From assembly GCF_913773735.1 (NCBI RefSeq), contig NZ_CAJYEB010000002.1, positions 124,001 to 188,000 on the forward strand: 64,000 bases of DNA. The letters run 5' to 3'. This document shows, piece after piece, positions 46,038-56,311 of the stretch (the first letter of the stretch is position 1; each line of letters begins with the position of its first letter). Below the pieces are notes generated by a model. That model was given only the letters and a program-made list of their open reading frames with translations, searched no databases and was not told the origin of the DNA. The DNA comes from an uncultured Massilia sp. GTDB taxonomy: Bacteria; Pseudomonadota; Gammaproteobacteria; Burkholderiales; Burkholderiaceae_D. A program made the translations under genes and the position numbers.

Positions 46038-48125
46038 ATGACAGTCAATCAGTTGGCGCTCGCGGCCGCTTTCGCGGCAAGCGCCGCAGGCGTGGCGGGC
46101 GTGGCGGTCGCGGCCGCGCCGCGCGGTTTCACGGTCGAGGACATGGTCGCGATGGACCGCGCCGGCACCCCGGTGGTGTCGCCGGACGGCAAGCGCATCG
46201 TCTACACGGTGCGCAGCACCGACGTGGCGAAGAACAAGGGCCATACCGACCTGTACCTGGTCGACCTGGCCTCCGCCAACCCGGCGCCGCAGCGCCTGAC
46301 GGCGGACGCGGCCAGCAGCACCGACCCGGAATGGTCGGGCAAGGGCGACGCCATCTATTTCCTGTCGACGCGTTCGGGGTCGGCCCAGGTCTGGCGCCTG
46401 CCGCTGCAGGGCACCAGGGCCGGCGAACCGGTCCGCGTGACCGACCTGCCGCTCGACGTCGACAACTTCCGCGTCTCGCCCACCGGCGAGCGCATCGCCT
46501 TGAGCATGGCCGTGTTCCGCGATTGCGCCGACCTGGCCTGCACCAGGGCGCGCATGGAAGCGCGCAGCAAGGACAAGGCCAGCGGCATGGTCTACGACCG
46601 CCTGTTCGTGCGCCACTGGGACACCTGGGCCGACGGCCGCAACGCCGTGCTGTACTCGGCGCCGCTGGATGCGTCCGGCAAGGTGTCGGGCGCGCCCGTC
46701 AGCCTGTCCGGCACGCTGGACGGCGACGTGCCGTCCAAGCCGTTCGGCGACCGCGAGGAATACCGCTTCAGCCCGGACGGCAAGACCGTCGTGTTCTCGG
46801 TGCGCATCGCCGGCAAGACCGAGGCGTGGTCGACCAACTTCGACCTGTACACGGTGCCGGCCGCCGGCGGCCAGGCGCCGCGCAACCTCACCGCCGACAA
46901 TCCGGCCTGGGACACCAAGGGCACGTTCTCGCCGGACGGCCGCACGCTGGCGTATCTCGCCATGGCGCGCCCCGGCTTCGAAGCCGACCGCTACCAGGTC
47001 ATGCTGCTGGACCTCGCCTCCGGCAAGAAGCGCAAGCTGGCGGCCGACTGGGACCGCTCGGCCGGCAACCTGCAATGGACGCAGGACGGCAAGGCGCTGG
47101 TCGTCGACGCCGAGGACGTCGGCCAGCACCGCCTGTTCTCGATCGACGTCGCCTCCGGCAAGGTGACGGCACTGACCGGCAAGGGATCGATCGGCGGCTA
47201 CGACGTGCGCGCCGGCACCATCGCCTTCACCCAGGCCAACCTGCAGTCGGGCGCCCAGCTGTACGCGATGACGCCGGGCGGCACCGGCGCGAAGCCATTG
47301 ACCGCGCTGAACAAGGAACGCCTGGCCGACGTGCGCTGGGGCGAATCCGAACAGTTCTCGTTCGCGGGCGCGAACGGCGACACGGTGCATGGCTACGTGA
47401 TGAAGCCGTGGAACTACGAGCCGGGCAAGAAGTATCCGATCGCCTTCCTCGTCCACGGCGGCCCGCAGGGCAGCTTCGGCAATGGCTGGAGCTACCGCTG
47501 GAATCCGCAGACCTATGCCGGCGCCGGCTACGCCGCCGTGTTCATCGACTTCCACGGCTCCACCGGCTACGGCCAGAAGTTCACCGACGCGATCAGCGGC
47601 GACTGGGGCGGCAAGCCGCTCGAGGACCTGCAGAAGGGCCTGGCCGCGGCGGTGGCGAAGTACCCGTGGCTGGACCGCGCCAACGCGTGCGCGCTGGGCG
47701 CCTCGTATGGCGGCTACATGATGAACTGGATCCAGGGCAACTGGCCGGACGGCTTCAAGTGCATCGTCAACCACGACGGCGTGTTCGACACGCGCGGCAT
47801 GGCCTTCTCGACCGAGGAGCAATGGTTTACCGACTGGGAAAACGGCGGTTCCTACTTCGCCGTCCCACAAAACTACGAGACATTCAATCCGGTCCTGCAC
47901 GTGGCCAAATGGAAGACGCCGATGCTGGTGGTCCAGGGCGACCTCGACTTCCGCATCCCGACGGCGCAGGGCCTGTCGGCCTTCACCGCGCTGCAGCGCA
48001 AGGGCATCGAGAGCAAGCTGCTGGTCTTCCCGGATGAAAACCACTGGGTCCTGAAGCCGGCCAACTCCCTGCTGTGGCACCACACGGTGATCGGCTGGCT
48101 GGACCAGCATCTGAAGCAGCAATAA
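46038..48125 (+). CDS. S9-family prolyl oligopeptidase-type peptidase (dipeptidyl aminopeptidase/acylaminoacyl-peptidase-like)
   Basis: A 695-aa exported serine peptidase. The signal peptide is residues about 1-26 (LALAAAFAASAAG, then VAVAAAPRGF). A beta-propeller with WD-like TolB repeats (SPDGKRIVY, FSPDGKTVVFSV and TFSPDGRTLAYLAMA) covers about 27-420. The C-terminal alpha/beta hydrolase domain has FLVHGGPQGSFG, the nucleophile in LGASYGGYMMNW, Asp in VQGDLDFRIP and His in DENHWVLKP. An AGGACAGG ribosome site supports 46038. It cleaves peptides, probably in the periplasm. Confidence 0.92.
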   Translation: MTVNQLALAAAFAASAAGVAGVAVAAAPRGFTVEDMVAMDRAGTPVVSPDGKRIVYTVRSTDVAKNKGHTDLYLVDLASANPAPQRLTADAASSTDPEWSGKGDAIYFLSTRSGSAQVWRLPLQGTRAGEPVRVTDLPLDVDNFRVSPTGERIALSMAVFRDCADLACTRARMEARSKDKASGMVYDRLFVRHWDTWADGRNAVLYSAPLDASGKVSGAPVSLSGTLDGDVPSKPFGDREEYRFSPDGKTVVFSVRIAGKTEAWSTNFDLYTVPAAGGQAPRNLTADNPAWDTKGTFSPDGRTLAYLAMARPGFEADRYQVMLLDLASGKKRKLAADWDRSAGNLQWTQDGKALVVDAEDVGQHRLFSIDVASGKVTALTGKGSIGGYDVRAGTIAFTQANLQSGAQLYAMTPGGTGAKPLTALNKERLADVRWGESEQFSFAGANGDTVHGYVMKPWNYEPGKKYPIAFLVHGGPQGSFGNGWSYRWNPQTYAGAGYAAVFIDFHGSTGYGQKFTDAISGDWGGKPLEDLQKGLAAAVAKYPWLDRANACALGASYGGYMMNWIQGNWPDGFKCIVNHDGVFDTRGMAFSTEEQWFTDWENGGSYFAVPQNYETFNPVLHVAKWKTPMLVVQGDLDFRIPTAQGLSAFTALQRKGIESKLLVFPDENHWVLKPANSLLWHHTVIGWLDQHLKQQ

Positions 48126-48152
48126 GCACCCGACCCGCTTTCCTGCGCACCC

Positions 48153-48176
48153 GACGCCCGCCTCGCCGCGGGCGTC
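48153..48176 (+). terminator. Hairpin after the S9 peptidase gene
   Basis: Arms GACGCCCGC (48153-48161) and GCGGGCGTC (48168-48176) with a 6-nt loop, 27 nt past the stop. No T-run follows, so this is tentative. Confidence 0.45.
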
Positions 48177-48267
48177 GTCGTATCGGCCCCTCCTGGTTGG
48201 CGAAGCGGCACCGCTTCTACCAACAAATAGTTTCTCCCAGTATACTTGGGGTATCTTGAACACGACC

Positions 48268-48996
48268 ATGGCCGATGGGATGACGGACACGCAGGCGGAA
48301 CGCGAACTCACGCCGCAGGAATTCGATTTCGACGCGATGAATCTGCAGGTCGGCGTGCGCCTGCAACTGCTGACGCACCGGCGCATCAAGCCGGTCCAGC
48401 ATTTCTCCACGCTCATCGGCTGGCTCAAGGATGAATACCTGATCGTCAAGACACCGCTGGAAAACAATGCGCCCATCGCGCTGGCCGAAGGCGAGCGCGT
48501 GACGGTCCGCGTGTTCTCGGGCACCACCGTGTGCGCGTTCGCGTGCACGGTCGAGCGCGTGTTCGGCCGGCCGCTGCTGTACGCCCACCTCTCGTTCCCG
48601 CGCGTCATCCGCGGCACGAGCCTGCGCGCGGCGATGCGGGTCAAGGTGGACATCCCGGCGCGGCTGTCCGCCGCCTGGGCCGGCGCGGCGCCGATGGAAT
48701 GCCTGCTGACCAACGTCAGCGTCAACGGCGCCCGCGTCGAACTGCGCGGCGCCCTGCCGCGCGAGGAAGGCGACGTCGACCTGGCGTTCACGCTGGTGTC
48801 GCCGGCCAACGAACAGGACGTGCCCGTCCAGGCGCGGGCGGCGATCCGCAACGTCAGTCCACTGCCCGGCGGCGCGGACGCGCCGCCCGGATTCGCCTAC
48901 GGGGTGCAGTTCGTGGGGCTGGATCCGGGGCACTTCACACTGTTGCAGAATTTGACTTACGAGGTGGTGCTGGCGGATCGGCAAAGGATCGTGTGA
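48268..48996 (+). CDS. YcgR-like PilZ-domain c-di-GMP receptor
   Basis: A 242-aa cytoplasmic protein. The N-terminal half is a YcgR-type beta domain (about 20-120). The C-terminal PilZ domain has both c-di-GMP-binding motifs: RxxxR as R-A-A-M-R in GTSLRAAMRVKVDIP, and NxSxxG in NVSVNGARVE. YcgR proteins brake or reorient flagellar motors when c-di-GMP rises. The start is uncertain: ATG at 48268, a TTG at 48256 or the ATG at 48280 are possible. It is convergent with the pilin-ligase gene with a 4-bp gap. Confidence 0.85.
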   Translation: MADGMTDTQAERELTPQEFDFDAMNLQVGVRLQLLTHRRIKPVQHFSTLIGWLKDEYLIVKTPLENNAPIALAEGERVTVRVFSGTTVCAFACTVERVFGRPLLYAHLSFPRVIRGTSLRAAMRVKVDIPARLSAAWAGAAPMECLLTNVSVNGARVELRGALPREEGDVDLAFTLVSPANEQDVPVQARAAIRNVSPLPGGADAPPGFAYGVQFVGLDPGHFTLLQNLTYEVVLADRQRIV

Positions 48997-49000
48997 TCCC

Positions 49001-50431
49001 CTAGAAGAAACCGGCTTCCCAAAGACGGGGCCAGTGCACGCCAGGATTGGCGGCCTGCTGCGCAGCCGTCAACGGTTCGCCACGGTAGCGCGCCAGTGCC
49101 TCCGGCCAGATCGCGGCGGTGCCGGCCAGGGCGAGCGCGACCAGTACCGCCCCAGCGACACGCTCCCGGCGCCCCGGCGTGGATGGCGCCGCAGGCACGA
49201 CGGCGCGATACCAGCCCAGCGCGCAGCCGAGATACAGGGCGATCGCGATGCGACTTGCCGGCATCACGAACAAGCCGGACACGAGGCCGTCGACGAGGAT
49301 CGCGACGGCGCCCGCGACCATGGCGGCATGGATGGTCCGTCCGGTCCCGTCGGCGTGAGCAATGTGCTGCCTTGCCTCCAGCAGGGCGCGCATGCCCAGG
49401 GCGAGCGCGCCGACCAGACAAGCCAGCGCCGGCAGGCCCCATTCGCTGCCGATCTGCAGCAGCCAGTCGTGGGGATGGGCAGCTTGGGATGGTTCGCCCT
49501 TGCCGTGCGCGAAATGCATCGGTCCGACGCCCAGCAACGGATGCCGTGCGACGAGCTCGACAGCGCGGCCCCACAACACCAGGCGACCGGATGCCGGATC
49601 GGCCGCCGTACGCTGCGCGGCATACGAGAAAGCGCTCAGCCCGTCGATACCGGCCACCGCCGGCAAGGCGACCAGCAGCACGAAATAGGCGAGCAAACCC
49701 AGGGCGGCGGTGGACGCTGCGGTTTTCAAATAGGGCCAGGCGGCGCCACGCAACAGGATGACGACGGCCGCACAAGCCGCCGCAAGGCCCAGCAGCGTGC
49801 CGCGTCCGGTGGTCGCCACCAGGAGCATCCACCAGCAGGCGGCAACGGCCAGCCACAGCCAGCGCAGCCGCTTGCGCGGTTCGATATGGCACAGCAGGAC
49901 GAGCAGGGGTAGCGTCGCCGTCTGGACGTGATTGAAGAAGCGGATATTGCTGAAGCCGGTCGCCAGGTCGCTTTCATCGATCGCGTTGCCGAAGGCCAGG
50001 GAAGCACCGTACCTGACCGTGAATGGCAGCATCTGGAACGCACAGGCGACGCCGATGCAGCGCAGGATCGGCGGCAGCGCACCGGTGCCGAGGCGTGCGA
50101 TATCGCGTCCTGCCATCACGGCGAGCAGGTACAGCATGAGCAACGATGCGACCTCGAACGCGGCGTAGGCTGTCGAGAAGGCGAAGACGCTGCCAATCGC
50201 CCCGAGCAAGAAGAAGAGCGCCACGGCCTTGCCGGCCGGGCTGCCGAACGATGTGCGAATCAGGTCGTGGCACTGCGCGAGCATCAGGCCGCTGCCCAGC
50301 ACGAAGACACCGAGCTCCGTCAGGCGCTGGATATCGTGGCCGCCGGCCAGGATGAAATTCGCGCACAGGGCTGCGCACAGCAGCAGCGCGAATGGCATGT
50401 GGCGGATGGGATCGAGGTATCGTCCTTGCAT
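49001..50431 (-). CDS. O-antigen ligase/Wzy-domain membrane protein, candidate pilin O-oligosaccharyltransferase (TfpO/PilO-like)
   Basis: A 476-aa polytopic membrane protein with about 11 predicted transmembrane segments. The Wzy_C/O-antigen-ligase region is HPLLGVGPMHFAHGKGEPSQ followed by AAHPHDWLLQIGSEWG. It is immediately downstream of a type IV pilin gene in the same direction, the position of pilin glycosyltransferases (TfpO in Pseudomonas, PglL/PilO in betaproteobacteria). The pilin ends in serine, the residue used by TfpO. The role is inferred from context; a lipopolysaccharide ligase is the main alternative. A terminator lies between the two genes, so expression may depend on read-through. 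Confidence 0.75.
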   Translation of the reverse strand: MQGRYLDPIRHMPFALLLCAALCANFILAGGHDIQRLTELGVFVLGSGLMLAQCHDLIRTSFGSPAGKAVALFFLLGAIGSVFAFSTAYAAFEVASLLMLYLLAVMAGRDIARLGTGALPPILRCIGVACAFQMLPFTVRYGASLAFGNAIDESDLATGFSNIRFFNHVQTATLPLLVLLCHIEPRKRLRWLWLAVAACWWMLLVATTGRGTLLGLAAACAAVVILLRGAAWPYLKTAASTAALGLLAYFVLLVALPAVAGIDGLSAFSYAAQRTAADPASGRLVLWGRAVELVARHPLLGVGPMHFAHGKGEPSQAAHPHDWLLQIGSEWGLPALACLVGALALGMRALLEARQHIAHADGTGRTIHAAMVAGAVAILVDGLVSGLFVMPASRIAIALYLGCALGWYRAVVPAAPSTPGRRERVAGAVLVALALAGTAAIWPEALARYRGEPLTAAQQAANPGVHWPRLWEAGFF

Positions 50432-50481
50432 CTGATGGCGATCTCAAGGTCGGGAACCGGGAGGGAACCCGCGTCCGAAAA

Positions 50482-50515
50482 GAAAAATGCCGCCCGGGGT
50501 GTACCAGGGCGGCAT
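50482..50515 (-). terminator. Rho-independent terminator after the pilin gene
   Basis: On the minus strand, stem ATGCCGCCC / GGGCGGCAT (50507-50515 and 50487-50495) with an 11-nt loop is followed by a T-run (A-run 50483-50487 on the plus strand). It lies 37 nt past the pilin stop and before the ligase gene. Confidence 0.85.
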
Positions 50516-50552
50516 GTCGTTGAAGGCGGCAACGCTTGCCGCATCGCGGTGA

Positions 50553-50990
50553 TTACGAACCGCTGCCGCAGATCGGACCGACGATCTTGGCGTGGTCGGC
50601 CGCAGCGACGCCGTCGGTGCAGCCCCACACGCCATCGCTGCTACGGGTCAGGGTGATGGTCGTATCTTTCACTACGGTCGGGCCGCCGACGATCTGGCAG
50701 GTCAGGCCGCCGCTAGCTGCCACGCCCATGGTGCAGTTCTTGGTTGCCGCGGTCGGCAGGCCAATGGCGGTAGCGTCCGGCGTAGCCACACCCTCGTTGA
50801 CCTTGACGTCGTACGGGGTCTTGTATGCAGTGACTTCGGCCAGTGCGGCGGCGAACTTCGACTTGGCGACGTAGTTCTGGTAGGCCGGGATGGCGACCGC
50901 TGCCAGGATGCCGATGATCGCGACGACGATCATCAGTTCGATCAGGGTAAAGCCGCCTTCGGCTTTCTTGGTGATTTTCGGTGCTTGCAT
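50553..50990 (-). CDS. pilA: Type IV major pilin (PilA-like)
   Basis: A 145-aa prepilin. A short positively charged leader ([13 protein letters not shown]) is cleaved by PilD after G13, leaving mature F1 and the conserved E5 in [21 protein letters not shown] two-cysteine C-terminal loop (WGCTDG...GPICGSGS) forms the disulfide-bounded D-region. The last residue is serine. A sigma-54 site lies upstream (51074-51088) and a strong terminator downstream. The adjoining ligase-like gene suggests glycosylation. Pili of this type serve twitching, adhesion and DNA uptake. Confidence 0.94.
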   Translation of the reverse strand: MQAPKITKKAEGGFTLIELMIVVAIIGILAAVAIPAYQNYVAKSKFAAALAEVTAYKTPYDVKVNEGVATPDATAIGLPTAATKNCTMGVAASGGLTCQIVGGPTVVKDTTITLTRSSDGVWGCTDGVAAADHAKIVGPICGSGS

Positions 50991-51073
50991 GGTTTCTCTC
51001 CAGGTATCGAGGGTAGTGCGTTGAAGGTGGTACTGCGTATCCGGTTACTGCTTGCTTCTGCCCTCTATCCTAT

Positions 51074-51088
51074 GCAATCGCCGTGCCA
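51074..51088 (-). promoter_or_regulatory. Sigma-54 (-24/-12) promoter of pilA
   Basis: On the minus strand TGGCAC-N5-TTGC: the GG element is 51083-51088 and the GC element 51074-51077, with the required 5-nt spacer. It predicts a start near 51062, giving a roughly 70-nt leader before the pilin ATG. Confidence 0.82.
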
Positions 51089-51161
51089 GCTAATTTCCAT
51101 GCGGAACCGTTAGTTTCCCATCAATAAAGCGGGTGCGTTCAATATTGAAGTGGCACGTTTG

Positions 51162-51237
51162 GTGACAATCCTTGTCACTGCACGCCGACAAAATTTGTCA
51201 GCCTGCCGAAATTTGTCGGCACATGACGTAACGTGTC
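51162..51237 (-). promoter_or_regulatory. Phased TGTC sites upstream of the sigma-54 promoter (candidate PilR enhancer)
   Basis: Palindromes GTGACA-N5-TGTCAC (51162-51178) and GACAAAATTTGTC (51187-51199) and further TGTC tetramers at 51214 and 51234. Plus-strand TGTC motifs stand 23, 18 and 20 bp apart, close to two helical turns. PilR of Pseudomonas binds tandem TGTC-type sites at a comparable distance. Confidence 0.5.
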
Positions 51238-51250
51238 GTCGTGCCGGCGC

Positions 51251-51283
51251 CAAAAGAAACGGGGCGCCGCAGCGCCCCGTTTC
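51251..51283 (-). terminator. Terminator after sucD
   Basis: Perfect 12-bp arms GAAACGGGGCGC (51256-51267) and GCGCCCCGTTTC (51272-51283) with a 4-nt loop; the minus-strand 3' side continues TTTCTTTTG. It separates the sucCD transcript from the pilA promoter region. Confidence 0.85.
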
Positions 51284-51307
51284 ACGACTCGGTCGAAAGA
51301 CCGCGGA

Positions 51308-52189
51308 TTACAGCATGGCCTTCAGCAGGCGCGCCATTTCCGACGGGTTCTTGGTGACCTTGATGCCGCAGGCTTCCATGATTTCCAGCTTGGCTTGCGC
51401 GGTGTCGGCGCCGCCCGAGATCAGCGCGCCGGCGTGGCCCATGCGCTTGCCCGGAGGCGCGGTGACGCCAGCGATGAAGCCGACGACCGGCTTCTTCATG
51501 TTGTCCTTGATCCAGTAAGCGGCGTTCGCCTCGTCCGGGCCGCCGATCTCGCCGATCATGATGACGGCGTCGGTATCCGGATCGTCGTTGAACATCTTCA
51601 TCACGTCGATGTGCTTCAGGCCGTTGATCGGGTCGCCGCCGATGCCGACTGCCGACGACTGGCCCAGGCCCAGCGCGGTCAGCTGGCCGACCGCTTCATA
51701 GGTCAGGGTGCCCGAGCGCGACACGACGCCGATGCGGCCCTTCTTGTGGATGTGGCCCGGCATGATGCCGATCTTGATTTCGTCCGGGGTGATCAGGCCC
51801 GGGCAGTTCGGACCCAGCAGCAGGGTCTTCGAACCGGCCTTGGCCATGCGATCCTTGACTTCCATCATGTCGCGGACGGGGATGCCTTCGGTGATGCAGA
51901 TTGCCAGGTCCAGCTCGGCTTCCACGGCTTCCCAGATCGCGGCGGCGGCGCCTGCCGGCGGGACGTAGATGACCGACACGTTCGCGCCGGTTTCGGCCTT
52001 GGCTTCCTTGACGTTCGCGAAGATGGGGATGCCCTCGAAGTCTTCACCGGCTTTCTTCGGGTTCACGCCAGCCACGAAGGCTTCACGGCCGTTCGCGTAG
52101 TCGCGGCACATGCGGGTGTGGAACTGGCCGGTCTTGCCGGTGATACCTTGGGTGATGACTTTGGTGTCTTTGTTGATCAGAATCGACAT
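51308..52189 (-). CDS. sucD: Succinyl-CoA synthetase, alpha subunit
   Basis: Catalytic subunit that forms a phosphohistidine in the TCA-cycle step succinyl-CoA + NDP/ADP + Pi to succinate + NTP/ATP. The 293-aa chain has the CoA-binding [20 protein letters not shown], the phosphate loop [10 protein letters not shown] and the active histidine in [17 protein letters not shown]. It follows sucC by 17 nt and shares its transcript, ended by a strong terminator. Confidence 0.96.
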   Translation of the reverse strand: MSILINKDTKVITQGITGKTGQFHTRMCRDYANGREAFVAGVNPKKAGEDFEGIPIFANVKEAKAETGANVSVIYVPPAGAAAAIWEAVEAELDLAICITEGIPVRDMMEVKDRMAKAGSKTLLLGPNCPGLITPDEIKIGIMPGHIHKKGRIGVVSRSGTLTYEAVGQLTALGLGQSSAVGIGGDPINGLKHIDVMKMFNDDPDTDAVIMIGEIGGPDEANAAYWIKDNMKKPVVGFIAGVTAPPGKRMGHAGALISGGADTAQAKLEIMEACGIKVTKNPSEMARLLKAML

Positions 52190-52206
52190 TTTGTTTCCTT
52201 CGCGAA

Positions 52207-53376
52207 TTAGGCTTGTCCAGCTGCAGCGGCAACGACCTGCTTCGCTGCGTCTTCCATGGTGTCGGCCGAGATGATCGGCAGGCCGGAGTCGGCCAGCATC
52301 TTCTTGCCCAGGTCTTCGTTGGTGCCCTTCATGCGGACGACCAGCGGCACTTGCAGCGACACGGCCTTCGATGCGGTGATGACGCCTTCGGCGATCACGT
52401 CGCAGCGCATGATGCCGCCGAAGATGTTGACCAGGATGGCTTTCAGGCCCGGGTTCTTCAGCATGATCTTGAACGCTTCGGTGACCTTCTCGGCCGTCGC
52501 GCCGCCGCCCACGTCCAGGAAGTTGGCCGGCTCGCCGCCGAACAGCTTGATGGTGTCCATGGTGGCCATGGCCAGGCCGGCGCCGTTCACCAGGCAGCCG
52601 ATGTTGCCGTCCAGCGAGATGTAGGCCAGGTCGAATTTCGAGGCTTCGACTTCGGCCGGATCTTCTTCGTCCAGGTCGCGGTAGGCGACGATTTCCGGAT
52701 GACGGAACAGGGCGTTCGAATCGAAGTTGAACTTGGCGTCCAGCGCGATGACCTTGCCCGAACCGGTCAGGATCAGCGGGTTGATCTCGGCCAGCGAGGC
52801 GTCGGTTTCCCAGTACGCCTTGTACAGGCCCTGCAGGTTGGCGCGGGCGTCGGCGACGGATTCTTCCGGCACGCCGATCTTGCGGGCGACGTCGTCGGCT
52901 TGTTCATCGGTCAGGCCGACCGACGGCTCGATCACGACGTTGTGGATCTTTTCCGGGTTGCTGTGCGCGACTTCTTCGATGTCCATGCCGCCTTCCGACG
53001 AGGCCATCAGCACGACCTTCTGGGTGACGCGGTCGGTGACCAGCGACACGTACAGTTCCTTCTTGATGTCGGCGCCTTCTTCGATCAGCAGGCGGTTGAC
53101 CTTCTGGCCTTCCGGACCGGTCTGGTGCGTGACCAGCTGCATGCCCATGATCTGGTTCGCGTATTCGCGCACTTGCTCGATCGACTTGGCAACCTTGACG
53201 CCGCCGCCCTTGCCGCGGCCGCCAGCATGGATCTGTGCCTTGACAACCCAGACCGGGCCGCCGAGTTCTTCAGCGGCCTTGACGGCCTCGTCGACCGACA
53301 TGCACGGAATGCCGCGCGGAACGGTCACTCCGAATTTCCGGAGGATTTCTTTGCCCTGGTACTCATGGATTTTCAT
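52207..53376 (-). CDS. sucC: Succinyl-CoA synthetase, beta subunit
   Basis: ATP-grasp subunit that binds nucleotide and succinate. The 389-aa chain shows [17 protein letters not shown], the ATP-grasp core [21 protein letters not shown] and [20 protein letters not shown] with [17 protein letters not shown] and [10 protein letters not shown]. It is the first gene of sucCD; the promoter probably lies in the 66-bp gap before the DUF2889 stop or nearby. Confidence 0.96.
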   Translation of the reverse strand: MKIHEYQGKEILRKFGVTVPRGIPCMSVDEAVKAAEELGGPVWVVKAQIHAGGRGKGGGVKVAKSIEQVREYANQIMGMQLVTHQTGPEGQKVNRLLIEEGADIKKELYVSLVTDRVTQKVVLMASSEGGMDIEEVAHSNPEKIHNVVIEPSVGLTDEQADDVARKIGVPEESVADARANLQGLYKAYWETDASLAEINPLILTGSGKVIALDAKFNFDSNALFRHPEIVAYRDLDEEDPAEVEASKFDLAYISLDGNIGCLVNGAGLAMATMDTIKLFGGEPANFLDVGGGATAEKVTEAFKIMLKNPGLKAILVNIFGGIMRCDVIAEGVITASKAVSLQVPLVVRMKGTNEDLGKKMLADSGLPIISADTMEDAAKQVVAAAAGQA

Positions 53377-53442
53377 GCTGGCTTCCCTTCTTCTGTTACT
53401 GATTAAGAATACGGTTGATTAAATAAAACAACGTTCGCGATA

Positions 53443-54000
53443 CTACCCCGGCACCGCCTTCAACGCCCAGCGCGGATAGTACTGTTCGACGACGGGGCCG
53501 TCGAGGCGCAGGGCATGGCAGCGATCCAGTTCATACGGCCGTTCGGACGACGCGTCGCCCGTGCGGCTGGCCATCTCGTCGTCGGCAAAGGCCTGGATCG
53601 CCGCGGTGGGCAGGATTTGCGCGAGTTCGGTCAGGTGCGTGCAGCCGAGGACGCCGGACAGGCGGTCCTTCAGGTGCAAGCGGAAGTGTTTCAGCAGCGA
53701 CAGACCGACCAGCTGTTTGTAGGCGGGATTGATCTTGTCGCAGAAACCGGGATAGGGAACGGCATCGGACGCGGCTTCGGCGTCGACGATGACCATGTCG
53801 CGATCGATGGTCACGCGCAGCTTGAGGTCGTGCACCGGCAGACCGCCGGGACGGATCCCGGTTGGCAGCGCGATGTCATGCGTCTTGACGTCGCGGATGC
53901 ACGCGTCGAGGTCCCACAATCCATCGTCGCGCGCGAACGCTTCGATGGTAATGGCGCGCGTGTGCCGGAGCTGACGCGGAGCGGGTGGAGACAGGGGCAT
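53443..54000 (-). CDS. DUF2889-domain protein
   Basis: A 185-aa soluble protein of the DUF2889 family, which is conserved near sucCD/recX in betaproteobacteria but has no assigned function. Segments seen: RHTRAITIEAFARDDGLWDLD, DCIALPTGIRPGG-like region DIALPTGIRPGGLPVHDL, FCDKINPAYKQLVGLSLLKHF and GCTHLTELAQILPTAAIQAF. The start at 54000 (MPLSPPAPRQ) is the first ATG near the family N-terminus; a much longer frame upstream is non-homologous in appearance. Several conserved Cys/His/Asp residues suggest an enzyme or metal site, unproven. Confidence 0.86.
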   Translation of the reverse strand: MPLSPPAPRQLRHTRAITIEAFARDDGLWDLDACIRDVKTHDIALPTGIRPGGLPVHDLKLRVTIDRDMVIVDAEAASDAVPYPGFCDKINPAYKQLVGLSLLKHFRLHLKDRLSGVLGCTHLTELAQILPTAAIQAFADDEMASRTGDASSERPYELDRCHALRLDGPVVEQYYPRWALKAVPG

Positions 54001-54544
54001 AAACACCAATGCCGGAGTGCGGCGAAAAAAATGCAGCCGTTGTGCCTGATGCACGTTGCCGCAGCTTCTACGGCAACAACCGCTCTTGCGGCGCTGCTTA
54101 AACCATGAAAGTTTAGCACAGCACGTTGACGGATGCACCGTACCCTCGGCCAAGAGAGGGTTTTTGCGGGGAAGATGCAGGAAGATGTTGCTAACTTGTA
54201 CTGCCAGGAGCGCAAGCTTGCACAAGAGGCATCGGCGCGAAACACGGCGGCGATGTGGGGGAACCCGCGCAAGAAACGCACTGGCCGACAGCATGGCGGC
54301 GCCTGGGTGAAGCGCAAGCGTGCAGCGTCATCCCACCGCTTGAGGAGTATGCCCCGGCGAGGCGGCATACCGGCGGATGGCGCTGGGCGCTTGCGCCTCG
54401 GCGTTCCTCATGTCGCCGTCATCACGGAAACGACAGGCGGTCATTCACAAACCTTCGATCTGGCGCGGCGCCGCAATACGGTCCTCCCGCAATACGGTCC
54501 TCCCGCAATACGGCCCCGGCAGATCGCCACGCACCGCCGTGGAC
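54001..54544. other. Gene-free 544-bp region between DUF2889 and recX, with tandem repeat
   Basis: No credible gene: an open frame on the plus strand (54133-54576) has no family features. A weak hairpin (CCCTC/GAGGG) followed by TTTTT lies at 54143-54165 on the plus strand and could end a small RNA. A 16-bp tandem repeat follows at 54471-54514. Confidence 0.45.
54471..54514. repeat. Short tandem repeat (16-bp unit, about 2.7 copies)
   Basis: Unit CCGCAATACGGTCCTC occurs at 54471-54486 and 54487-54502, then a truncated copy at 54503-54513. It lies in the non-coding gap upstream of the recX 3' end. Confidence 0.85.
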
Positions 54545-55003
54545 TTACAGGTCCTCGTCGTCGACATGGCCCTTGAGCGCGGCACGCACGGCGCCCTGGG
54601 AAAACCCGCGCTGCATCAGGAAACGCATCTGCTTGCTGCGCTCGGCCGCATCCTGCGGGACGCGGTCGAACTTGCGGCGCCAGACTTCCTTGGCCCGCGC
54701 CACCTCGGTTTCCTGCAGGCCCGACTTGAGCTCGGCCAGGTCCTCGCCCTGCACGCCGTGCTGCTGCAATTCGGCCAGCACGCGGCTGTTGCCGTAGCGG
54801 CCGGCGCGGCGGTGCACCAGCGACTCGGCAAAGCGTTCCTGCGACAGCCAGTTGTTACGCTCGAGGAAGTCGAGCAAGGCGTCGACGTCGTCGCCCTCCT
54901 CGGCGTAACGGGCCAGCTTGCGGCCCAGTTCGAGCCGGCTGTGCTCGCGCGTCGACAGGTACTTCAACGCGCGCGCCTTCAGGCTGAGGGGCGGTTGCCT
55001 CAT
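54545..55003 (-). CDS. recX: RecX regulatory protein
   Basis: Modulates RecA filaments, usually inhibiting extension. The 152-aa protein has the triple three-helix repeats typical of Rec[57 protein letters not shown] and [20 protein letters not shown]. It starts 41 nt after recA and is cotranscribed. Confidence 0.94.
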   Translation of the reverse strand: MRQPPLSLKARALKYLSTREHSRLELGRKLARYAEEGDDVDALLDFLERNNWLSQERFAESLVHRRAGRYGNSRVLAELQQHGVQGEDLAELKSGLQETEVARAKEVWRRKFDRVPQDAAERSKQMRFLMQRGFSQGAVRAALKGHVDDEDL

Positions 55004-55044
55004 CTAGCGCAAGCTCCCCGCCGCATGCCGGTCATCGACGACGA

Positions 55045-56130
<1,086 letters not shown>

Positions 56131-56183
56131 TCAGTCCTAGAGTGAACCAAGATAGGGGCCGCTCGCGCGATTTCAATAGGAAG

Positions 56184-56203
56184 TACTGTATAAAATCCCA
56201 GTG
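56184..56203 (-). promoter_or_regulatory. LexA (SOS) box at the recA promoter
   Basis: TACTGTATAAAATCCCAGTG matches the CTGT-N8-ACAG consensus with one mismatch (CCAG). On the minus strand TTGCCA and TACAGT are separated by 17 nt around it, so the site overlaps the promoter core. It lies 54-73 nt before the recA start. Confidence 0.75.
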
Positions 56204-56311
56204 GTTTTGGCAAGGACTATTTACGCCGGCTTGACCGATTCGACATGTTGCGACTTATCAAACACAATAGGCGGACAAGCCAAGTCCAACGTTTCACAAG
56301 GGGGTGCCACC

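Noticed and set aside
54133..54576. A 147-aa plus-strand open frame in the DUF2889/recX gap
   Set aside because: Basic, low-complexity composition with no recognisable domain; it also covers the tandem repeat.
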